Origin: Candidatus Melainabacteria bacterium
Lineage (GTDB): Bacteria > Cyanobacteriota > Vampirovibrionia > Vampirovibrionales > JAJTHC01
DNA length: 8,915 nt
Assembly: GCA_026389055.1 (NCBI GenBank)
Contig: JAPLIO010000178.1
Location: 1-8,915 of the forward strand
Direction: 5' to 3'
The position numbers and the translations under genes were made by a program. Positions 1 to 5,360 of this stretch are shown here, piece by piece; the first letter of the stretch is position 1; each line of letters begins with the position of its first letter. Under the pieces are notes generated by a model. That model ran no database searches and was not told the DNA's origin. It saw only the letters and a program-made list of their open reading frames with translations.

Positions 1-107
1 TCGCACCAGCCTATCTCCAACTGCTTATGGCTCGAAGCTAAAAAACCTAACGAAAACTAGCAATGATGATTGTTCCGAATTTGGGTTACGGAACGTAACA
101 AGTAGAC

Positions 108-650
108 CTAGAATTCTTCTATGGCAGAGGGTTCTTCTGCTATTGCTAAGGGCTGAGGTTTCTGCGTTACCGCTTTTAAATAAACCAAACTACTGGCTAC
201 CAATGCCATGCCCAAGCCCACATTGATAGACCCTCTCCAAAGCGGTTGAGACGCTAAAAACGAGGTAATCAGCAAGCTAAGCCCTATCATTACCGCAATC
301 AAAATCCAACTACGAAGGGGGTAAACAGCAATCAATTTTTGAGGCTCCGTAAACTCAGCTAGCCGAACCAAGTTTTTGCTTGAAGCTTTGCTCAGCACAA
401 ATTTCCCTTTTAAGTAGCCAATAATGGTTGCCGCAATCAGTGGTAACATTAGTTGGCTTTGGGGCAACCCAGAAGCCGTCAAAAAATCAACGCCTCGAAG
501 GCTCATCATAATGCCGCCTGAAAACCAAATCAAAAATGCCAAAATAACTAAGGGCTTATACCCTGCTTTAATGGGTAGTACCCACAGTGTTAACGGAATG
601 GCTAGCATTACTAGCGGACGAATTAACGCAGTCAATTCAAAAACCATCAT
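108..650 (-). CDS. Small multi-pass membrane protein of unknown function
   Basis: I do not recognise this 180-residue protein. About five hydrophobic stretches are visible, near residues 9-27, 32-50, 66-80, 113-132 and 138-158. Basic residues (K82, K88, K92, R96) lie between the third and fourth, and the tail is hydrophilic and acidic (ending EEPSAIEEF), so it is very likely an integral inner-membrane protein. No catalytic or transporter motif stands out. The start is supported by an AGGA Shine-Dalgarno seven bases upstream, followed by a T run; the first two codons are both ATG. It lies downstream of rplU-rpmA on the same strand but is separated by a terminator-like hairpin and a MITE copy, so it probably has its own promoter. 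The coding region is well supported; the function is unknown. Confidence 0.75.
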   Translation of the reverse strand: MMVFELTALIRPLVMLAIPLTLWVLPIKAGYKPLVILAFLIWFSGGIMMSLRGVDFLTASGLPQSQLMLPLIAATIIGYLKGKFVLSKASSKNLVRLAEFTEPQKLIAVYPLRSWILIAVMIGLSLLITSFLASQPLWRGSINVGLGMALVASSLVYLKAVTQKPQPLAIAEEPSAIEEF

Positions 651-691
651 AAAAAAATCCTTTTTTGTGGAAGAATAGAAATCATACTAAA

Positions 692-831
692 GAGGTTGCG
701 GAAAAAGGTTTAGTGGGATGGAATAATGAGGCACGAGAAACGCAATAAGGGCGTTTACACCCAGTAAATAACCGAAATGAGTATCGCAGTAACAAAATTA
801 GTACGCCCAATAGACCTTTTTCCGTAACCTC
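692..831 (-). mobile_element. MITE-like element, copy 1 (140 bp)
   Basis: This non-coding element is bounded by terminal inverted repeats. The left end reads GAGGTTGCGGAAAAAGG, and the reverse complement of the right end is the same with one mismatch (GAGGTTACGGAAAAAGG). The arms stay similar for about 26 bp. TAAA flanks both ends (688-691 and 832-835), which fits a 4 bp target-site duplication. The whole interior aligns with the element at 1212-1352 read on the opposite strand. It holds no ORF and no transposase, so it would have to be moved in trans by an unseen element with similar ends. The TIRs look somewhat like IS5-type ends, which is only an impression. Strand is arbitrary and is given relative to the inverted second copy. 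Confidence 0.8.
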
Positions 832-841
832 TAAACAACAA

Positions 842-879
842 ATACTCTAGTCAGTTTACATCAAACAAAACTAGAGTAT
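842..879 (-). terminator. Likely terminator of the rplU-rpmA operon
   Basis: A perfect 10 bp stem (ATACTCTAGT at 842-851 pairing with ACTAGAGTAT at 870-879) encloses a smaller GTTT/AAAC stem. On the minus strand it is followed by TTTGTTGTTT, a loose U-rich tail. It lies 35 bp past the rpmA stop codon, the expected place for an operon terminator. The tail is interrupted by G residues, so efficiency is uncertain. The MITE copy begins 10 bp further downstream. Confidence 0.6.
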
Positions 880-914
880 CTGCGTATTATTGTATAAGGC
901 AGGTTTGCTTAAAA

Positions 915-1184
915 TTAAGCAGATGCTTCTTGCAGTTCAACAATTTGAACAAAACAACCCAATTTGTTGTGCTTAAAGGCAACGTTTCCTGCTTTTAAGG
1001 CAAACAACGTATCGTCGCCACCAATGCCAACATTCACACCGGGCTTGAATTTTGTGCCACGTTGACGAATAAGAATTTCGCCCGCTTTAACAAATTGCCC
1101 GCCGTAGCGTTTTACGCCCAAGCGTTTGGCTTTACTGTCGCGGCCGTTTCGGGTAGAACCTACACCCTTTTTTGAAGCCATCAT
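915..1184 (-). CDS. rpmA: 50S ribosomal protein L27
   Basis: L27 is a large-subunit ribosomal protein whose flexible N-terminus reaches the peptidyl-transferase centre. The 89-residue product has the family signature: MASKKGVGSTRNGRDSKAKR, then LGVKRYGGQ, IRQRGTKFKPG and GGDDTLFAL, and its length is normal for the family. There are two adjacent ATG codons; the first (at 1184) is 11 bases from a GGAG motif, while the second gives the usual MASKKG start, so either could be used. There is no Firmicutes-type cleavable N-terminal extension. It follows rplU, the usual partner, but the 181 bp gap between them is mostly filled by a MITE-like insertion (1212-1352). Identification is very secure. Confidence 0.97.
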   Translation of the reverse strand: MMASKKGVGSTRNGRDSKAKRLGVKRYGGQFVKAGEILIRQRGTKFKPGVNVGIGGDDTLFALKAGNVAFKHNKLGCFVQIVELQEASA

Positions 1185-1211
1185 GGCGTTCTATACTCCA
1201 ACTATTAAAAC

Positions 1212-1352
1212 AAGGTTGCGGAAAAAGACTCTATTAGGCGTGCTAGCGTTGTTACTGTGCTACTCATTCGGTTATTTAGTAGGCTAAACGCCCATCACTG
1301 CGTTGCTCGTGCCTAGCTATCACATCCTACTGAAAGCTTTTTCCGAAACCTC
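1212..1352 (+). mobile_element. MITE-like element, copy 2 (141 bp), inside the rplU-rpmA operon
   Basis: This is the second copy of the element at 692-831, inverted relative to it. Its left end reads AAGGTTGCGGAAAAAG and its right end ends CTTTTTCCGAAACCTC, giving imperfect terminal repeats. AAAC at 1208-1211 and 1353-1356 suggests a 4 bp target duplication. Removing the element and one duplicate leaves about 36 bp between rplU and rpmA, a normal operon spacing, which supports a real insertion. The operon transcript would carry the whole element, so its ends could pair in the mRNA and act as an RNase III site or a partial terminator. That role is inference. Confidence 0.8.
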
Positions 1353-1365
1353 AAACGTAATACAA

Positions 1366-1731
1366 TTAAGCTTTTGCTGCTTTTTTGGCTTTAGCAGGTT
1401 TGGCTTCAGCTTTCGTACCTAAACCAACAATTGATTCAATTAAAATGCGGGTATACCCTTGACGATGCCCGTTTTTCTTGCGGTAGCCTTTTTTAGGACG
1501 CATTTTGTAAACCAATACTTTTTTCTCACGACCGTGAGCCAAAATTTTGCCTGTTACAACAGCCCCTTCAACATAAGGAAGCCCAACAACAGACCCTTCT
1601 TCGCCAACAACTAGCTGTACTTTATCAAAAGAAACCGCTTCATCAACAGATGCGTTAAACGTATCTACGTCTAAATAGCGTCCCTGTTCAACTTTATATT
1701 GTTTACCGCTTATTTCTACAATGGCGTACAT
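1366..1731 (-). CDS. rplU: 50S ribosomal protein L21
   Basis: L21 binds 23S rRNA in the large ribosomal subunit. The 121-residue product starts MYAIVEISGKQYKVEQGRYL, the classic L21 N-terminus. It carries the basic rRNA-binding segment YKMRPKKGYRKKNGHRQGYT around residues 75-94, followed by RILIESI. A Lys/Ala-rich tail (AEAKPAKAKKAAKA) extends past the usual ~103-residue core, as in many lineages. An AGGA motif nine bases before the ATG supports the start. It is the first gene of an operon with rpmA downstream. A candidate promoter lies at 1880-1909, which would give an untranslated leader of about 140 bases. Confidence 0.97.
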   Translation of the reverse strand: MYAIVEISGKQYKVEQGRYLDVDTFNASVDEAVSFDKVQLVVGEEGSVVGLPYVEGAVVTGKILAHGREKKVLVYKMRPKKGYRKKNGHRQGYTRILIESIVGLGTKAEAKPAKAKKAAKA

Positions 1732-1879
1732 GTTAAGCCATCCTTTTTTCGTGTTCTGTGCTTGCTACTTTTAATAATAAAAGCGTTAAGCCGTAATTAA
1801 AACCAACTGTTGAGATTCAAGCTATCCTGCAAAAACATCCCTAGTCACTCTAAAGGTGCAAGTATCAATAGCTCTACAT

Positions 1880-1909
1880 ATCATACTTTATTAAGAGTAA
1901 ACGAAACAA
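1880..1909 (-). promoter_or_regulatory. Candidate sigma70 promoter for rplU-rpmA
   Basis: On the minus strand, TTGTTT (1904-1909) and TATGAT (1880-1885) are separated by 18 bases. This matches sigma70 spacing and points at rplU about 140 bases downstream. The region is AT-rich, so chance matches are likely. Confidence 0.35.
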
Positions 1910-1957
1910 TTTCTTTTTGCAATTAAAAATTATTGACTAACACAAAAAGCAACAAAA

Positions 1958-1986
1958 TTGTTTTTATACTAATGGTAGCGTATAAA
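1958..1986 (+). promoter_or_regulatory. Candidate sigma70 promoter for the Met-repeat gene
   Basis: TTGTTT (1958-1963) and TATAAA (1981-1986) are separated by exactly 17 bases, about 72 bases upstream of the ATG repeat. This is the best-spaced pair in the region, but base composition alone could produce it. Confidence 0.35.
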
Positions 1987-2017
1987 ACGTCTTTCTCTAT
2001 TTTTTTAAAAACCATTT

Positions 2018-2062
2018 ATGAATTTTCTCTATACACACAAAAAAGGTAACCAATTTTTATGA
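2018..2062 (+). CDS. Possible 14-residue upstream ORF (leader peptide)
   Basis: ATG at 2018 opens a frame encoding MNFLYTHKKGNQFL. Its TGA stop (2060-2062) overlaps the first ATG of the next gene in an ATGA arrangement, typical of translational coupling. No clear Shine-Dalgarno precedes it, and an ORF this short can arise by chance. Its AAAAGG segment would double as the ribosome binding site of the downstream gene. Confidence 0.2.
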   Translation: MNFLYTHKKGNQFL

Positions 2063-2082
2063 TGATGATGATGATGATGATG
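2059..2082 (+). repeat. (ATG)8 trinucleotide repeat at a start codon
   Basis: Eight uninterrupted ATG triplets form the first codons of the downstream gene, giving eight in-frame candidate start codons. Changes in repeat number would keep the frame but alter the number of starts and their distance from the AAAAGG motif at 2041-2046. Confidence 0.95.
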
Positions 2083-2628
2083 TCTTTCGCCCCAGCCAGC
2101 AGGGCTGGGTTAGTACCCGTTTTCATTCCCACAGGGGCTAGCCCCACCAATATTGGTATCATACCCACCAACCCCACGGTTAGTACACCACCGGGGGGGG
2201 CTGCAGGGTTTAATTACTCCAGCTTGAATTCACGGCTATTTCAATCGCCCATTCTAACTAGTTATCCGCAATTGGTTAGCGTACCCATTCAAAGCTCTTA
2301 TATTGGCCCCAATGGGCAGTTGGCACGGTACCAAGTAAACTACGGGTTTTTACCCGCCACCCAACCTAACCAAATTACATCCGCAGAACAATTAAAAACC
2401 ATTCCTGCTGCTTCTTCAGGTAACTTGGCTTCGTTAATGACGTTGGCAGGCTTTGTGGGTGCTGGCAACATATCAGGCATGAACAACGAAGGGAGTATTT
2501 TACCACCTGTTTTAACATTGCCCGTAGGCATTAGCCCTGGCGTGGCAACAGGTGCTATCAACACAACCAATGGCGGATTCAACTTGGGCGGTAGCACTTT
2601 GGGGGGCGGAGCAGGCTTGTTAGGCTAA
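2059..2628 (+). CDS. Unknown Gly/Pro/Ser/Thr/Asn-rich protein with poly-Met start
   Basis: I do not recognise this 189-residue product. It begins with eight methionines, then a Pro/Ala-rich stretch (SFAPASRAGLVPVFIPTGAS), a middle part rich in Ser, Gln and Tyr, and a glycine-rich C-terminus ending GGGAGLLG. Charged residues are very scarce: I count no Asp, two Glu, one Lys and three Arg. This would suit a surface, secreted or aggregation-prone protein, but there is no convincing signal peptide or membrane segment. The 190-codon open frame preceded by AAAAGG, 12 bases before the first ATG, argues for a real gene. An 8-G run at 2193-2200 lies within the Pro-Gly-Gly region. The 3' end overlaps the convergent XseB-like gene by 9 bp. 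A spurious ORF is possible but less likely. Confidence 0.55.
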   Translation: MMMMMMMMSFAPASRAGLVPVFIPTGASPTNIGIIPTNPTVSTPPGGAAGFNYSSLNSRLFQSPILTSYPQLVSVPIQSSYIGPNGQLARYQVNYGFLPATQPNQITSAEQLKTIPAASSGNLASLMTLAGFVGAGNISGMNNEGSILPPVLTLPVGISPGVATGAINTTNGGFNLGGSTLGGGAGLLG

Positions 2629-3237
2629 AGTCTTTGCCAGTGCTTCTTCTAGCATGCTGGAACTAAAAACTTCAGCCACTAAGGAAGAGGCTTCAGCTAC
2701 TTGCAGTTGCACTTGTAGCTTGCCTTGCTGGGTTGTTTTGGGTTTCCAAACAGAAACCATCAACCAGCCGTTAGCCAAGGGTAAAAACGCTTCCAACCCC
2801 GATTGATTTTCTCGTTCATACATTTTAGGTAGCCCTTGCGTTTTAAACGGGAGGGCTACTTTTATTGTTAGCAATAGCTGTTTCAGCCAAGCTTCATCCA
2901 GCACAAGGGTGGGGTTGTTAATACTGTGTTGATGGTGCCATTGAAAAACGTCTGCAGATGAAGGTGCTTCGGGCGTTTCAGGTATAGCGGTGGGTGCTTC
3001 TACCGTGAAAGCTGAGGGTTGGACGATGGCTTGTACGTCTGCTAGGGCTTGGCTGAGGGTTTGCAGTTTGCCTTTTGCGTTACCCAACGTACTTTGGCAG
3101 GTGCGAACGTAACCGATACCTTTTTCAAACAGGGCTAAGGCTTCTTCTAAAGGTAATGTTTGATTCCGAAATTGGTCAACAATGGCGGTTAGGGCTTGGG
3201 AAGACTCTGTAAAAGTAGCGGTTTCTTTGGTGGTCAT
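2620..3237 (-). CDS. xseB: Exonuclease VII small subunit-like protein with a C-terminal extension
   Basis: Residues 8-67 match the small helical XseB subunit of exonuclease VII. This segment contains an ALTAIVDQFRNQTLPLEEAL helix pair, then LFEKGIGYVRTCQSTLGNAKGKLQTLSQAL, which corresponds to the family pattern of an LPLEEAL core followed by FEEG and a charged coiled coil. XseB helices decorate the XseA catalytic subunit, which degrades single-stranded DNA. XseB proteins are usually 60-90 residues; this one has 205. A Pro/Ala/Glu linker (about 70-95) is followed by about 110 residues I do not recognise, containing a Trp/Tyr-bearing segment (NGWLMVSVWKPK) and a helical tail. xseA is not in the window. 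The start is supported by AGAGG nine bases before the ATG. The gene symbol applies to the N-terminal part only. Confidence 0.65.
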   Translation of the reverse strand: MTTKETATFTESSQALTAIVDQFRNQTLPLEEALALFEKGIGYVRTCQSTLGNAKGKLQTLSQALADVQAIVQPSAFTVEAPTAIPETPEAPSSADVFQWHHQHSINNPTLVLDEAWLKQLLLTIKVALPFKTQGLPKMYERENQSGLEAFLPLANGWLMVSVWKPKTTQQGKLQVQLQVAEASSLVAEVFSSSMLEEALAKTLA

Positions 3238-3250
3238 GATTCAATGCCTC

Positions 3251-3298
3251 TTGTTGAGTGTAAAGAGTATGAGTGTTCTTTTAGTTTACACTGAACAA
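3251..3298. promoter_or_regulatory. 14 bp inverted repeat upstream of xseB
   Basis: TTGTTGAGTGTAAA (3251-3264) and the reverse complement of 3285-3298 (TTGTTCAGTGTAAA) match in 13 of 14 positions, with 20 bases between the arms. The near arm sits just ahead of the xseB Shine-Dalgarno. It could be an operator for a dimeric repressor, or a hairpin in the xseB leader that affects access of ribosomes. No T run follows on either strand, so a terminator is unlikely. Confidence 0.55.
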
Positions 3299-3390
3299 CC
3301 TTGAAACAAGCAGAAAGTTTAAGCGTTGGGATGGGATAGGGCTTGAATTTATTACACAAATTCTTTGATAAGCGTAATCGTATAAACTCA

Positions 3391-3418
3391 TTGATTTTTG
3401 ATGTAGTATAATTATAAT
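3391..3418 (+). promoter_or_regulatory. Candidate promoter of the restriction-modification operon
   Basis: TTGATT (3391-3396) and TATAAT (3413-3418) are spaced 16 bases apart, with an overlapping second TATAAT at 3407-3412. The pair lies 40 bases upstream of the endonuclease start. The consensus -10 makes this the strongest promoter candidate before the operon. Confidence 0.5.
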
Positions 3419-3427
3419 TTAAATTGT

Positions 3428-3455
3428 GCTTTTAAAAAGCTTTAGGAGTCCTAAA
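3428..3455 (+). promoter_or_regulatory. Twin palindromes overlapping the endonuclease ribosome binding site
   Basis: GCTTTT-A-AAAAGC (3428-3440) is directly followed by TTTAGGA-G-TCCTAAA (3441-3455), both perfect around a single central base. The second contains the AGGAG Shine-Dalgarno (3444-3448) nine bases before the TTG start. As DNA they could be operators; as RNA the second could only form a very tight loop. Delayed or limited endonuclease expression is a usual need of R-M systems. Confidence 0.45.
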
Positions 3456-3457
3456 AG

Positions 3458-4099
3458 TTGATAAAACAAAATGCCTCTACAATAGAAGATAAGATCAAAT
3501 TACTTGCTAATCAATACGCTACTACGTTAAAAACAAAGATAAATAATCGAGAGACAGAAATGATTACAGATGATGTTTCTCATTATCTGATTTATGCGGT
3601 ATTAGGTATTGGTTTAAAGGAAGGGCAGTTAATTGACTCTTATCAAAATAAAGGGCGATTTTTATACAAGTACGCAGGATCTTTTTTAGAGGAAGCCACC
3701 AAATTATGTTTTTTAGAACGATTTCCCACTTCAGGGTCTTGTAAAATCAACAATACTTTAGGGTCTCGTCCAAAAACTTTTGAAATTGACTGCCTTATCG
3801 ATGATAAAATAGCAATTGAAATAAAATGGCGAGATGCCACGACTGATGGCGACCATATTACTAAAGAACACACAAGAATTCAAGCAATAGCTGATGCAGG
3901 GTTTTGCCCTGTTAGAATAATGTTTTACTACCCTAATAGACAGCAGGCAATCCGTATTCAAAAAACATTGGAAACCCTTTATGCTGGACTTGCGGGTGAG
4001 TATCATTATGGTGAAGCAGCTTGGAATTATGTTAAGAATAAAACGACTGTTGATTTAAAGACTATTTTAGACTGTATTGCTTTGGAGAATACCCGCTAA
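3458..4099 (+). CDS. Type II restriction endonuclease, PD-(D/E)XK fold, possibly ApaLI-like
   Basis: The enzyme would cleave unmethylated target DNA. A PD-(D/E)XK core is visible: FEID with D111, then IAIEIKWRDATTDGDHI with E121 and K123 as the E-x-K pair. The product is 213 residues. The EIKWRDATTDGDH and MFYYPNRQQAI segments resemble what I recall of ApaLI-like endonucleases (ApaLI cuts GTGCAC); the family assignment is tentative and the specificity should not be assumed. The start is TTG at 3458, with AGGAG nine bases upstream; the next in-frame ATG is residue 35, too far in. The stop overlaps the methyltransferase start by one base. Base composition is strikingly AT-rich (27% GC in 3481-3540), which suggests acquisition by transfer. 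Confidence 0.8.
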   Translation: MIKQNASTIEDKIKLLANQYATTLKTKINNRETEMITDDVSHYLIYAVLGIGLKEGQLIDSYQNKGRFLYKYAGSFLEEATKLCFLERFPTSGSCKINNTLGSRPKTFEIDCLIDDKIAIEIKWRDATTDGDHITKEHTRIQAIADAGFCPVRIMFYYPNRQQAIRIQKTLETLYAGLAGEYHYGEAAWNYVKNKTTVDLKTILDCIALENTR

Positions 4100-5328
4100 T
4101 GCAAAACAAACTTTTTCAAGGCGATTGCCTACTGAAATTAGATGAGCTACTTGATTCTTCTGTTGATTTAGTTTACATAGACCCTCCTTTTTTCTCTCAA
4201 AAAAACCATACTTTAAGCAATAGATTAGGTGATATAACAGCCTCTTTTTCAGACAAGTGGGACTCTTCAGAAGCGTATTGCTCCTTTTTAAGAGAAAGAC
4301 TATTAAAACTGAAAAACAAGCTCAAAAAAACAGGCTCTTTATTTTTCCATTGTGATAATAGTGCCTCTCACTTAATCAGATTCTTGTTGGACGAAGTGTT
4401 TGGTAATACGCAATTCCGTTCTAAAATTATCTGGACTTATAAACGCTGGTCGAATGCCCAAAAAGGTCTACTGCCTGCTTATCAAGAAATTTTTTTCTAC
4501 TCCAAGTCCAATCAATTTAAATTTAACAAAATTTATAATAACTATTCTCCAACAACTAATGTAGATCAAATACTTCAAAAAAGAGTAAGAGATAACCGTG
4601 GGAAGACGGTCTACGCAAAGTCTGAAGAGGGTTTAATTATTAGTAGCGATGAAAAGCTCGGCGTCCCCTTATCAGATGTTTGGGAGATACCTTTTCTCAA
4701 TCCAAAAGCATCTGAAAGGGTTGGATATCCTACACAGAAACCGATTCTATTGTTAGAGAAGATTATACAACTCACAACATCGGAAGGGGATACTGTGTTA
4801 GACCCTTTTTGTGGCAGTGGAACAACACTTGTAGCTTCAAAATTATTGAACCGCCAATTTGTGGGTATTGATATTTCTGAACAGGCAATTAAAACAACGC
4901 AAAACAGATTAGACAACCCCATTAAAACCAGCTCTAAACTTTGTGAAAACGGAGTAGACTCTTATTATAATACTGATAACCCTGTCGCTTCTTATTTGCC
5001 AAAAAATAGTTATTCTATGGTTCATCGCAATAAAGGAATTGATGCTATTTTAACGCAAAAAAAAGAGGGCAAGCAAGTGTTGGTAAGAGTTCAAAGGCAA
5101 TGGGAAAGCCTTGCCCAAGCGGCTATGTTGCTACTAAACGCAAGCCTTAAAAAAACAGAGGTTTTACCTGTGCTTATTATAACTAGAACAGATGAATTTC
5201 TTGGCTATTTACAAGCAAGCTACCCCTCTCTCTGTTTTCTTAACTCTATAGAATTACAGCTCTCTTCACTTGTAGCAACTGATTTACCTTTAAGTAATGA
5301 AATAAATGTTGGTTCATCTGCTAGATAG
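4099..5328 (+). CDS. DNA amino-methyltransferase (beta class, N6-adenine or N4-cytosine), partner of the endonuclease
   Basis: This enzyme would methylate the exocyclic amino group of a base in the recognition site and so protect host DNA from the adjacent endonuclease. The catalytic motif DPPF (residues 28-31) precedes the AdoMet-binding motif DPFCGSGTT (235-243), the beta-class order; YPTQKP (210-215) is also typical. DPPF is more common in adenine than cytosine enzymes. The variable region between them should include target recognition. At 409 residues it is longer than a minimal beta enzyme, and residues from about 280 form an additional C-terminal domain with KGIDAIL and QVLVRVQ strands. 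The TAATG overlap with the upstream gene, plus GGAG 11 bases before the ATG, indicates translational coupling. AT-rich (22% GC in 4501-4560). Confidence 0.9.
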   Translation: MQNKLFQGDCLLKLDELLDSSVDLVYIDPPFFSQKNHTLSNRLGDITASFSDKWDSSEAYCSFLRERLLKLKNKLKKTGSLFFHCDNSASHLIRFLLDEVFGNTQFRSKIIWTYKRWSNAQKGLLPAYQEIFFYSKSNQFKFNKIYNNYSPTTNVDQILQKRVRDNRGKTVYAKSEEGLIISSDEKLGVPLSDVWEIPFLNPKASERVGYPTQKPILLLEKIIQLTTSEGDTVLDPFCGSGTTLVASKLLNRQFVGIDISEQAIKTTQNRLDNPIKTSSKLCENGVDSYYNTDNPVASYLPKNSYSMVHRNKGIDAILTQKKEGKQVLVRVQRQWESLAQAAMLLLNASLKKTEVLPVLIITRTDEFLGYLQASYPSLCFLNSIELQLSSLVATDLPLSNEINVGSSAR

Positions 5329-5360
5329 AACATATCCCCACTCCGAAAGACCTGACTACC

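Larger units (their letters stand above)
1732..2058. other. Intergenic region between divergent rplU and the Met-repeat gene
   Basis: This 327 bp AT-rich region separates two divergently transcribed genes. I see a candidate rplU promoter on the minus strand, a candidate promoter for the downstream plus-strand gene, a possible 14-codon upstream ORF, and a small CTTTTA/TAAAAG hairpin at about 1767-1782. I cannot identify a known ribosomal-protein leader structure by eye. Confidence 0.5.

Noticed and set aside
72..94. GTTCCG/CGGAAC hairpin after the membrane protein gene as a terminator
   Set aside because: The stem is only six pairs with an 11-base loop, and no T run follows on the minus strand.
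1..107. Possible end of a plus-strand gene at the window edge
   Set aside because: Two frames are open from base 1 (one for 19 codons to a TAG at 58-60), but there is too little sequence to choose between them or to see any family signature.
692..1352. The inverted ~140 bp pair as the two ends of one larger transposon carrying rpmA
   Set aside because: Each copy has its own complete pair of terminal repeats and its own apparent target duplication, and rpmA is in its normal place after rplU, so two separate insertions explain it better.
1933..1970. TTGACT and TATACT as a promoter for the Met-repeat gene
   Set aside because: The two boxes are 26 bases apart, far from the 16-18 needed; the TTGTTT/TATAAA pair is better spaced.
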